This document shows positions 1-4,872 of a DNA stretch of 5,405 nt, piece by piece. Location: NCBI GenBank assembly GCA_031289865.1, contig JAITOQ010000257.1, positions 1 through 5,405 on the forward strand, given 5' to 3'. Source of the stretch: Clostridiales bacterium (GTDB taxonomy: Bacteria > Bacillota > Clostridia > Christensenellales > JAISNN01). The notes below the pieces were generated by a model. That model worked only from the letters and a program-made list of their open reading frames with translations. It was not told where the DNA came from and made no database searches. The translations under genes were made by a program, and so were the position numbers. Position 1 is the first letter of the stretch, and the number at the start of each line of letters is the position of its first letter.

Positions 1-5
1 GGCAA

Positions 6-136
6 GTATCCGTTCATTCGGGTGTAAGCGTTGCGCTTGCTTAGGCGAAATTAGAAGTTTTATTTAGATACGTTTTGTGGATAAGTATGATTTTTATGCC
101 GTTCTTTTCTTTTGGAGGAGGACGGTTATTTTTTTT
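6..136 (+). ncRNA. L10 leader: autoregulatory 5' leader of rplJ-rplL
   Basis: This cis-acting RNA would bind the L10(L12)4 complex and attenuate its own operon, as known for Bacillus rplJL. Seen: a nested hairpin with stem GTATC/GATAC (6-10 with 67-71), TTC/GAA (13-15 with 54-56), TTCG/CGAA (17-20 with 46-49), an asymmetric internal loop GGT versus TTAGG, and a 7-bp apical stem GTAAGCG/CGCTTGC (24-30 with 34-40) closed by a TTG loop. The GGTG...GCTTA signature around an asymmetric loop resembles the kink-turn of Gram-positive L10 leaders. An AU-rich linker (72-98) leads to the attenuator at 99-136. The promoter is not in the window. Family assignment rests on position before rplJ, fold and partial signature recall; a covariance-model search was not possible. 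Confidence 0.7.
99..136 (+). terminator. Intrinsic terminator (attenuator) in the rplJ leader
   Basis: CCGTTCTTTTCT (99-110) pairs with GGAGGAGGACGG (114-125) over 12 positions, several of them G-U, around a TTT loop. The U-rich tract TTATTTTTTTT (126-136) follows at once. The terminator sits about 100 nt before rplJ, inside the transcribed leader, so it should act as a conditional terminator rather than the end of an upstream gene. Its 3' arm contains GGAGGAGG, which mimics a Shine-Dalgarno sequence but has no start codon at a usable distance. Confidence 0.72.
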
Positions 137-164
137 AGAATCGGTGAAGTCAACACGCTTTTTA

Positions 165-204
165 TTCCGTGAAACCAAATTGTCAAAAATTTTATTTTAC
201 GGAG
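165..204 (+). other. Leader hairpin between attenuator and rplJ start
   Basis: TTCCGTGAAA (165-174) pairs with TTTTACGGAG (195-204) over 10 positions with two G-U pairs. Inside, AAATT (177-181) pairs with AATTT (188-192) around a six-base loop. No U-tract follows, so it is not a terminator. It ends 20 nt before the rplJ Shine-Dalgarno sequence (AAAGGAGG, 225-232). A role in mRNA stability, processing or translational control is possible but not shown. Confidence 0.5.
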
Positions 205-237
205 AGCTTCAATCATATTCTTTAAAGGAGGGAAATA

Positions 238-756
238 ATGGCAGTATCCAGAGCTTCAAAAACCGAACAGTTGGACGAATTGCGCGAACGGATTAAGGGT
301 TCGTCGTCGTTTGTCATACTCGACTATGTCGGTATCACTGTGAAAGACGACACGGCATTCCGTAAAGCGTTCCGCGAAAAAAACGTCGAGTACAGAGTTT
401 ACAAAAACCGTTTAATCAAAATCGCTTTGAGCGAGGCGGGTATAACGGGCTTTGACAAGTATCTCAACGGCACGACGGCGGTCGCGTTTAGTAAGGATCC
501 CGTAGGCGCGGCGGCGGCGGTCATTTCGGGGGCAAAAGACCTTCCGAAAGTGAAAATCAAATGCGGCAGTCTTGACGGATCGTTTTTAGACGCAAACGAA
601 GTCAAAGACCTCGCGGCATTACCATCTAAGGAAGTCTTACTCTCAATGCTCTTAGGAGTCATGCAAGGTCCTATACGCGGACTTGCGGTCAGCCTAAACG
701 CGACTATAGCGGGTCTCGCAAGAGCCTTACAATCGGTTGCCGACCAAAAAAGCTAA
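238..756 (+). CDS. rplJ: 50S ribosomal protein L10 (uL10)
   Basis: L10 anchors the ribosomal stalk: its N-terminal domain binds the GTPase-associated centre of 23S rRNA with L11, and its C-terminal helix carries L7/L12 dimers. The 172-residue length is normal for the family. Recognisable segments are the N-terminal helix (about 6-20), the VYKNRLIKIAL stretch (about 53-63, matching the usual VxKNTLxxxAL), YLNGTTAVAFSKDP (about 75-88), and the C-terminal L12-binding helix starting near LPSKEVLLSMLLGVMQGP (about 128-145). The ATG at 238 is set by AAAGGAGG (225-232) five bases upstream. It is the first gene of the stalk operon with rplL and is probably repressed by its own product through the leader at 6-136. 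Nothing looks broken. Confidence 0.97.
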   Translation: MAVSRASKTEQLDELRERIKGSSSFVILDYVGITVKDDTAFRKAFREKNVEYRVYKNRLIKIALSEAGITGFDKYLNGTTAVAFSKDPVGAAAAVISGAKDLPKVKIKCGSLDGSFLDANEVKDLAALPSKEVLLSMLLGVMQGPIRGLAVSLNATIAGLARALQSVADQKS

Positions 757-871
757 GGGGTGACGGAGCCGCACCAAAAACGGTTCAAAAAAAAGCGTGG
801 ACACCGTACTTAAAAACGGTTCAAAAAATCCAAAATAAAAAATAAAAAAAAATATTCGGAGGAATAAAAAA
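757..871 (+). repeat. rplJ-rplL spacer with 17-nt direct repeat and A-rich tail
   Basis: The 115-nt spacer holds two copies of AAAAACGGTTCAAAAAA (776-792 and 812-828), 36 nt apart. A small hairpin, GGTG (759-762) with CACC (772-775) plus an inner CG/CG, follows the rplJ stop. ACCG (803-806) can pair with the CGGT of either repeat copy (781-784 or 817-820). The last 40 nt are almost pure A/T up to GGAGG (858-862), the rplL ribosome-binding site. I see no promoter or terminator here, so the two genes are probably cotranscribed. Confidence 0.6.
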
Positions 872-1246
872 ATGGCAGACATTGCAAAATTGTTAGAAGA
901 AATAAAGGTTCTCACAGTTGTAGAACTCAGCAAACTCGTAAAAGCTATCGAGGAAGAATTCGGCGTTAGCGCGGCGGCACCTACGGCGGTTGCGGTAGCG
1001 GCGGCACCTACGGCTGCGGTTGTGGTCGAGGAAAAGACAGAATTTGACGTCGTATTAAAGGAAGTAGGCGCAAACAAGGTTCAAGTCATCAAAGTCGTCA
1101 GAGATGCGACGGGACTCGGACTTGTAGATGCTAAGGGACTTGTTGACGGCGCGCCAAAGACCATCAAAGAGGGTCTTGCTAAGGGTGCTGCGGAAGAGCT
1201 TGTCGCGAAGTTTAAAGAAGCGGGCGCAACGGCTGAGCTTAAGTAA
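872..1246 (+). CDS. rplL: 50S ribosomal protein L7/L12 (bL12)
   Basis: L7/L12 is the multicopy stalk protein that recruits translational GTPases (EF-Tu, EF-G, IF2). The 124 residues divide into an N-terminal dimerisation domain (about 1-31), an Ala/Pro/Val-rich flexible hinge (about 33-53) and the globular C-terminal domain (about 55-124). The last begins EKTEFDVVL and contains KVQVIKVVRDATGLGL and VDGAPKTIKEG, the factor-binding surface. The hinge is an in-frame tandem duplication of nine residues (34-42 AAAPTAVAV, 43-51 AAAPTAAVV), visible in DNA as an exact 17-nt repeat (971-987 and 998-1014). GGAGG at 858-862 sets the ATG. It is second in the stalk operon and followed by a terminator, not by rpoB. 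Confidence 0.97.
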   Translation: MADIAKLLEEIKVLTVVELSKLVKAIEEEFGVSAAAPTAVAVAAAPTAAVVVEEKTEFDVVLKEVGANKVQVIKVVRDATGLGLVDAKGLVDGAPKTIKEGLAKGAAEELVAKFKEAGATAELK

Positions 1247-1259
1247 GAAACAATATTAT

Positions 1260-1305
1260 TCGGAGTTTGCATATCGCATTTTGCGCGCAAGCTCCGATTT
1301 TTTTT
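1260..1305 (+). terminator. Intrinsic terminator after rplL
   Basis: TCGGAGTTTGC (1260-1270) pairs with GCAAGCTCCGA (1287-1297) over 11 positions with one T-G pair. A small inner hairpin CGCA/TGCG lies at the top. Eight T residues follow (1298-1305). It starts 13 nt after the rplL stop and ends 21 nt before the rpiB ATG, so it closes the stalk operon and also lies in what would be the 5' untranslated region of rpiB if rpiB is reached by read-through. Confidence 0.88.
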
Positions 1306-1326
1306 ACTCAAAGAGAGGAATTCCGT

Positions 1327-1776
1327 ATGAAAATAGCGATAGGCTGTGATCAAGGCGGCTTGGTCTTAAAGACCGCTGTCAAGGCCTGTATCGAGTCATT
1401 AGGGCATACGTTCGTTGACTTTGGGACCGACACGGAGAAGTCTTGCGACTATCCCGACTTTGCGCTCACCGTCGCCGAAAAGGTCGCGGACGGCACGTTT
1501 GACAAGGGGATTTTGCTTTGCGGTACGGGGATCGGAATGGCGATTTGCGCGAACAAAGTCAAGGGTATCCGTGCGGCGACTTGCGCCGACGAGTTTTCCG
1601 CAAAGGCGACCGCCGCGCACAACGACAGCAATATCCTAACCATGGGCGGGCGGGTAGTAGATACCGCGCTTGCTCAAAAGATCGTCACACTTTGGCTGAC
1701 CACCCCTTATGAGGGCGGGAGGCATCAGCGGAGATTGGACAAAATCGCCGCGGTTGAGAACAAATATTTTAAATAA
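1327..1776 (+). CDS. rpiB: Ribose-5-phosphate isomerase B (RpiB/LacAB family)
   Basis: It interconverts ribose-5-phosphate and ribulose-5-phosphate in the cytoplasmic pentose phosphate pathway. At 149 residues it has the usual length. Seen: N-terminal MKIAIGCDQGG, CDYPDFA (40-46), GILLCGTGIGMAICANK (61-77) with the catalytic Cys65 and Thr67, HNDSNILTMGGRVV (98-111) with the ring-opening His98, and EGGRHQRR (129-136) carrying the phosphate-site Arg132 and Arg136. These line up one residue behind E. coli RpiB Cys66, His99, Arg133 and Arg137. The residue matching E. coli His10 is Gln9, an unusual change. The ATG at 1327 is chosen because GAGAGG (1313-1318) precedes it and homology begins there; an in-frame TTG at 1267 lies inside the terminator hairpin. 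LacA/LacB or another sugar-phosphate isomerase is possible but no lac genes are nearby. Confidence 0.9.
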   Translation: MKIAIGCDQGGLVLKTAVKACIESLGHTFVDFGTDTEKSCDYPDFALTVAEKVADGTFDKGILLCGTGIGMAICANKVKGIRAATCADEFSAKATAAHNDSNILTMGGRVVDTALAQKIVTLWLTTPYEGGRHQRRLDKIAAVENKYFK

Positions 1777-1839
1777 ACGGCGCAAACACGAGAAATACGA
1801 AAAATAAATGAATTTTTGAAGAAAATTTGTTGTATTTTG

Positions 1840-1868
1840 TTGCGTTTTCGGCGCACATTTGGTACAAT
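1840..1868 (+). promoter_or_regulatory. Sigma-A-like promoter for the M28 peptidase gene
   Basis: A -35 candidate TTGCGT (1840-1845) is followed after 17 nt by TACAAT (1863-1868), a five-of-six match to TATAAT. The -10 is preceded by TGG, giving an extended -10 (TGnTACAAT). Transcription should start near 1875, leaving a leader of about 90 nt before the ATG at 1965. The -35 matches only three of six consensus bases. Confidence 0.62.
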
Positions 1869-1875
1869 ATATGTA

Positions 1876-1899
1876 GTGGTCGATATTATTTCCGACCAC
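1876..1899 (+). promoter_or_regulatory. Inverted repeat at the predicted transcript 5' end
   Basis: GTGGTCG (1876-1882) and CGACCAC (1893-1899) form a perfect 7-bp dyad around a 10-nt AT-rich loop. It begins one or two bases after the predicted start site of the promoter at 1840-1868 and has no following U-tract, so it is not a terminator. It could be a 5' stem-loop that protects the mRNA, or a repressor operator overlapping the start site. The sequence alone does not decide. Confidence 0.55.
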
Positions 1900-1964
1900 A
1901 AGAAAAAAACGGTTCTATTACTCAAAAAACAAAAAATTCAAAAAAAAATCAAAAGGAGAAAGAC

Positions 1965-3182
1965 ATGAAAATTTCTGAAAAGATCAGATCAAAAACCGTC
2001 GATTACATGACCGACGGCATCGGCTACGTCATCGACACGTTTGAAAAGCGTCCTCCGGGAAGCAAAGGCGAAACCGACACCCAACTGTACTTTAAGTCGG
2101 AGCTTGAAAAATCTTGTGACAAGGTGACCGTCGAGGAGTTTGATTTACACCCCGACGCATTTATGGATTGGATCTATATCACGGCGACCCTTATGATTTT
2201 GGGCTTTGCGGCGTACTTCTTTTTGCCTATACTCGCGCTTGTACTTATCGTGCTTGCGTTTATCCCTATGATCGCGCAGCTCGTCCTCTACACCTCTTTA
2301 CTCGACCCGCTTTACAAAAAAGCGACCTCGACCAACGTACTCGGCGTCATAAAACCGACGGGTGAGGTCAAGAGAAGAATTATCGTCAACGGTCACGCCG
2401 ACGCCACTATGGAATGGCATTGGCATTACAAATTCGGAATGAAAGGACTTCTCGGCGTATTTATCGGCTCGTTGGTGGGCGCGGCTTACGTCATCATTAT
2501 ATCTATTGTCGCGCTTGTTCTCAATAAAAACGTCGGAGTAGATGTGGCAAAAGGCGTCACGTTGATACTCGGCTTGATAGGAATCATCTTCCTCGTATTT
2601 TGGGTCGCGCTCTACAAATTCCACGACAAAAAAGTCATCGTGGACGGCGCGAACGACAATTTGACAGCTTGCTATGTTTCGCTTGCAGTCCCAAAAGCCT
2701 TTAAAGAGGCGGGAATCAGACTCAAAAACACAGAGCTTTGCGTCTTGATTTCGGGTTCGGAAGAGGCGGGGCTTCGCGGTGCGAAAGCCTTTGCAAAAGC
2801 GCATAAAGAGGAATACAAGGACGTCGAAACCATCGTCCTCTGTATGGAAACCCTCCGCGAGATGGATCACTTCAGCCTCTATACCCGCGACTTAAACGGT
2901 ATCGTCAAGACAGATCCCGACGTTGCGGCACTCGTCAAGGACGTAGGCAGACAAAACGGAATAGACGTGAAGTACGCAACCGTCAGCTTAGGCGCGACGG
3001 ACGCGGCGGCATTTTCGCAAGCCGGCATAAAATCCACTTGCCTTGCGGGTATGTCGCACGTTTTGCAAGATTATTACCACACGCGCAGAGATACCAAAGA
3101 TAATCTCAATCCGGAGGTTATCGGAAAAGCCTTTGATATCATCACGGGTTCGGTGCTTTTGTACGACGAAAAGGGATTATAA
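1965..3182 (+). CDS. Membrane-embedded M28-family zinc metallopeptidase
   Basis: A predicted dinuclear-zinc exopeptidase-type hydrolase; the substrate is unknown. The 405-residue protein shows M28 landmarks: HAD (His144, Asp146), GANDN (228-232, Asp231 as bridging ligand), SGSEEAG (263-269, Glu266 general base and Glu267 ligand), MET (Glu295, where M28 enzymes usually have Asp) and the final ligand His372 in YYHTRRDT. No signal peptide is visible. Four hydrophobic segments interrupt the domain: about 66-87, 88-110, 161-186 and 196-217. Because they come in pairs, all metal ligands stay on one side; Lys/Arg-rich flanks (118-138, 218-223) suggest the cytoplasmic side. The ATG at 1965 is set by AAGGAG (1953-1958); the in-frame extension to 1827 runs through the promoter and leader and is rejected. 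It is probably monocistronic, between its own promoter and a terminator. The family call is firm, the role is not. Confidence 0.85.
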   Translation: MKISEKIRSKTVDYMTDGIGYVIDTFEKRPPGSKGETDTQLYFKSELEKSCDKVTVEEFDLHPDAFMDWIYITATLMILGFAAYFFLPILALVLIVLAFIPMIAQLVLYTSLLDPLYKKATSTNVLGVIKPTGEVKRRIIVNGHADATMEWHWHYKFGMKGLLGVFIGSLVGAAYVIIISIVALVLNKNVGVDVAKGVTLILGLIGIIFLVFWVALYKFHDKKVIVDGANDNLTACYVSLAVPKAFKEAGIRLKNTELCVLISGSEEAGLRGAKAFAKAHKEEYKDVETIVLCMETLREMDHFSLYTRDLNGIVKTDPDVAALVKDVGRQNGIDVKYATVSLGATDAAAFSQAGIKSTCLAGMSHVLQDYYHTRRDTKDNLNPEVIGKAFDIITGSVLLYDEKGL

Positions 3183-3194
3183 TCGGATTTTTTT

Positions 3195-3230
3195 AAAAGA
3201 GGTTGTCAAGTAACAAAGGCAGCCTCTTTT
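3195..3230 (+). terminator. Intrinsic terminator after the M28 peptidase gene
   Basis: AAAAGAGGTTGTC (3195-3207) pairs with GGCAGCCTCTTTT (3218-3230) over 13 positions, two of them G-T, around a 10-nt loop. The 3' arm ends in TTTT and is followed by GTCAT, so the free U-tract is short, but the stem is long and begins 12 nt after the stop codon. A run of T precedes the stem (3188-3194). Confidence 0.75.
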
Positions 3231-3242
3231 GTCATAAGCCGG

Positions 3243-3269
3243 TGTCATTCCGAGCTTGCGAAGAATCTC
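3243..3269 (+). repeat. Interspersed-repeat fragment, GTCATTCCGAG...GAATCTC type
   Basis: The stretch starts TGTCATTCCGAG, continues CTTGCGAA and ends GAATCTC. This pattern (GTCATTCCGAGC...GCGA(A/G)GAATCTC) recurs as a short noncoding interspersed repeat in many bacterial genomes. ATTC and GAAT form imperfect dyad ends. Only one copy is in the window, so its repeat nature rests on recognition, not on a second copy. It lies between the peptidase terminator and the permease gene and may contribute the -35 of the latter. Confidence 0.5.
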
Positions 3270-3285
3270 AAACGGTAGCTATACA
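3256..3285 (+). promoter_or_regulatory. Candidate promoter for the purine permease-hpt operon
   Basis: TTGCGA (3256-3261, four of six) and TATACA (3280-3285, four of six) are separated by 18 nt. Transcription would start near 3292, giving a short A-rich leader of about 40 nt. A promoter is expected here because a terminator precedes the gene, but the match is modest. No guanine/purine riboswitch aptamer fits in this leader. Confidence 0.35.
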
Positions 3286-3330
3286 AAAACAAAAAAAATA
3301 AAAAACAAAAGTTTAGGGAGGGAAAAGAAC

Positions 3331-4851
3331 ATGAGCAAATTAAACCAAAAGTTAGACAATTATTTCGGCGTAACAAAGTCGGGAAGCAGTGTCAAAGTTG
3401 AGATCTATGCGGGTATCGCAACATTTTTGGCGATGGCGTACATCTTAGCGACCAATCCTATCATGATGCAAGGGTTTGCCGCGACAAATGATGCGGGTGA
3501 ATTATTTATTCCTTTAGCTCGTACCGCCGCGCTCTTGATTGCGACGGCTTTAGGCGCATTGCTTGGTACCGTTCTCATGGCTGTCTTTGCAAAAATGCCG
3601 CTTGCGCAAGCCCCCGGAATGGGCTTAAACGCTATGATCGGTACGTTACTACTCGGTTCGGTGTTTGGCACTAATAGCTTTACTTACGCCAATCTTATGC
3701 TTGTGGTTTTGCTTTCGGGCGTGGTATTCCTTGCGCTTTCCTTTATCCCCGCGGGCAAGGACAAATTGACGGGCAACCGCGTCACTATCCGCGAAAAGGT
3801 TTTTGACGGAATACCGTCCTCTCTCCGCACGGCAATCCCCGTCGGTATAGGTCTGTTTATCGCCTTTATCGGGCTGAAAAACGCTCAAATCGTAATCGCC
3901 GACGGCGCAACCTTGCTTGCCATTCAAAAATTCAATGTATGGACGCTCGGTAACGGCGCGTGTCAAGCGATAGTCGCGCTTTTCGGACTTGTAGTCATCG
4001 CCGTTCTCGCGCACTATAAGGTAAAAGGCGCGGTTGTCATCGGTATCTTGTCTGCGACACTCCTCGCAATGCCTTTAGGGGTCGTCAATTGGGACATGAT
4101 TGCGGGTAACGACGGTGTTTCTTGGAAGTTTTGGGAGAATTTCGGAAAGTTTTTCAGCTTAAATTCCGAAGAGGGCGCATTCGGATTGGTCTTTTCGGAG
4201 GGCTTTAAAATGCCCGCGGGATCTATATTTTCGGTAATCGTTCTCATCATTACGTTTGCTATGATAGATATGTTTGACACGATGGGTACGCTCGTCGGGT
4301 GCGCGACAAACGCGGGACTTGTCGATGAGCGCGGAAAGCCGCTCAATTATGCAAAGGTCATGTATTCCGACTCGATTGCGACTGTGACGGGTTCGATTTT
4401 CGGAACGTCTACGGTCACGACCTTCGTTGAGTCGGGCGCGGGAATAGCCGTCGGCGGCAAAACCGGCTTGACCGCCTTAGTCGTCGCGGGATTCTTCTTT
4501 TTGTCGATGTTTGTTCTCCCGATTTTCGCCTTTATTCCGTCGGCTGCCGCGGCGTCCGCGCTCATCTATGTCGGCGTGTTGATGATAGGACAAGTCAAAA
4601 AGATTGATTTTACAAATATCCGTCTTGCCGTTCCCGCATTCATCACGATTATCGGAATGCCGCTCACATATTCTATCACAAACGGTATCGGACTTGGGAT
4701 TTTGAGCTATGTCGCAATCTCCGTCGTGACCTATTTGGTCGACTTAATCAAAGGAAAAAAGAACGGCAAAAAAGCGAAATGGTCGATTTCTATCGTCACG
4801 CTTGTGATCGCCGCGCTTTTCTTAGTGTACTTTTTAGTTCCAACAGTTTAA
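3331..4851 (+). CDS. NCS2-family purine permease, AzgA/PbuG-like
   Basis: An inner-membrane importer, probably of hypoxanthine/guanine or adenine by proton symport. At 506 residues it is somewhat longer than typical AzgA-type members. Seen: EIYAGIATFLAMAYILATNP (24-43), APGMGLNA (94-101), the loop FIPAGKDKLTGNRVTIREK (138-156) leading into IPSSLRTAIPVGIGLFIAFIG (161-181), DMFDTMGTLVG (313-323) with the conserved Asp pair, and GTSTVTTFVESGAGIAVGGK (358-377) with Glu367. NCS2 transporters place substrate-contacting acidic residues in these last two regions. Many hydrophobic segments span the protein; the C-terminal part carries a lysine-rich loop (474-483) and one last helix. The ATG at 3331 is set by AGGGAGGG (3315-3322); an in-frame TTG at 3256 lies in the repeat and is rejected. 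hpt follows after 21 nt, consistent with purine salvage. Exact base specificity cannot be told. Confidence 0.93.
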   Translation: MSKLNQKLDNYFGVTKSGSSVKVEIYAGIATFLAMAYILATNPIMMQGFAATNDAGELFIPLARTAALLIATALGALLGTVLMAVFAKMPLAQAPGMGLNAMIGTLLLGSVFGTNSFTYANLMLVVLLSGVVFLALSFIPAGKDKLTGNRVTIREKVFDGIPSSLRTAIPVGIGLFIAFIGLKNAQIVIADGATLLAIQKFNVWTLGNGACQAIVALFGLVVIAVLAHYKVKGAVVIGILSATLLAMPLGVVNWDMIAGNDGVSWKFWENFGKFFSLNSEEGAFGLVFSEGFKMPAGSIFSVIVLIITFAMIDMFDTMGTLVGCATNAGLVDERGKPLNYAKVMYSDSIATVTGSIFGTSTVTTFVESGAGIAVGGKTGLTALVVAGFFFLSMFVLPIFAFIPSAAAASALIYVGVLMIGQVKKIDFTNIRLAVPAFITIIGMPLTYSITNGIGLGILSYVAISVVTYLVDLIKGKKNGKKAKWSISIVTLVIAALFLVYFLVPTV

Positions 4852-4855
4852 TCGA

Positions 4856-4866
4856 TATAATATAGG
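4856..4866 (+). promoter_or_regulatory. Perfect -10 box and weak ribosome-binding site before hpt
   Basis: TATAAT (4856-4861) is a perfect -10 hexamer in the 21-nt gap between permease and hpt. No good -35 lies at 16-18 nt (TTTAGT at 4833-4838 is poor) and there is no extended -10 TG. If used, transcription would start about 5 nt before the hpt ATG. The only Shine-Dalgarno-like sequence is AGG (4864-4866), much weaker than at the other genes here. Confidence 0.3.
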
Positions 4867-4872
4867 CAAAAG

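Noticed and set aside
114..121. GGAGGAGG as a Shine-Dalgarno site for a leader peptide
   Set aside because: No start codon lies 5-12 nt downstream, where the sequence is a T-run; it is better explained as the terminator 3' arm.
180..185. TTGTCA as -35 of an internal promoter before rplJ
   Set aside because: No -10-like hexamer lies 16-18 nt downstream.
75..296. Short open frame across the rplJ leader and start of rplJ
   Set aside because: It crosses the attenuator and overlaps rplJ in another frame, with no ribosome-binding site or recognisable protein sequence.
1254..1259. TATTAT as -10 of an rpiB promoter
   Set aside because: No -35 at suitable spacing and no extended -10; a start here would fall inside the terminator stem. 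Possible but unsupported.
1267..1326. N-terminal extension of RpiB from TTG 1267
   Set aside because: It reads through the terminator hairpin and U-tract, has no ribosome-binding site, and is absent from RpiB proteins.
1811..1827. AATTTT/AAAATT hairpin as terminator of rpiB
   Set aside because: The stem is only A-T pairs and there is no clean U-tract, so it is too weak to call.
1827..1964. 46-residue N-terminal extension of the M28 peptidase
   Set aside because: It covers the promoter -10, the dyad and the A-rich leader; AAGGAG before ATG 1965 gives the real start.
2298..2870. 190-codon reverse-strand open frame within the peptidase gene
   Set aside because: It is antisense to a well-supported coding region, has no recognisable domain and no own signals.
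3246..3258. PurR-box-like CATTCCGAGCTTG before the purine permease
   Set aside because: It resembles the Gram-positive PurBox core CCGAAC but has CCGAGC and is part of the repeat pattern, so the likeness is probably chance.
3286..3330. Purine riboswitch in the permease leader
   Set aside because: The leader is about 40 nt of A-rich sequence with no three-way junction or conserved aptamer loops.
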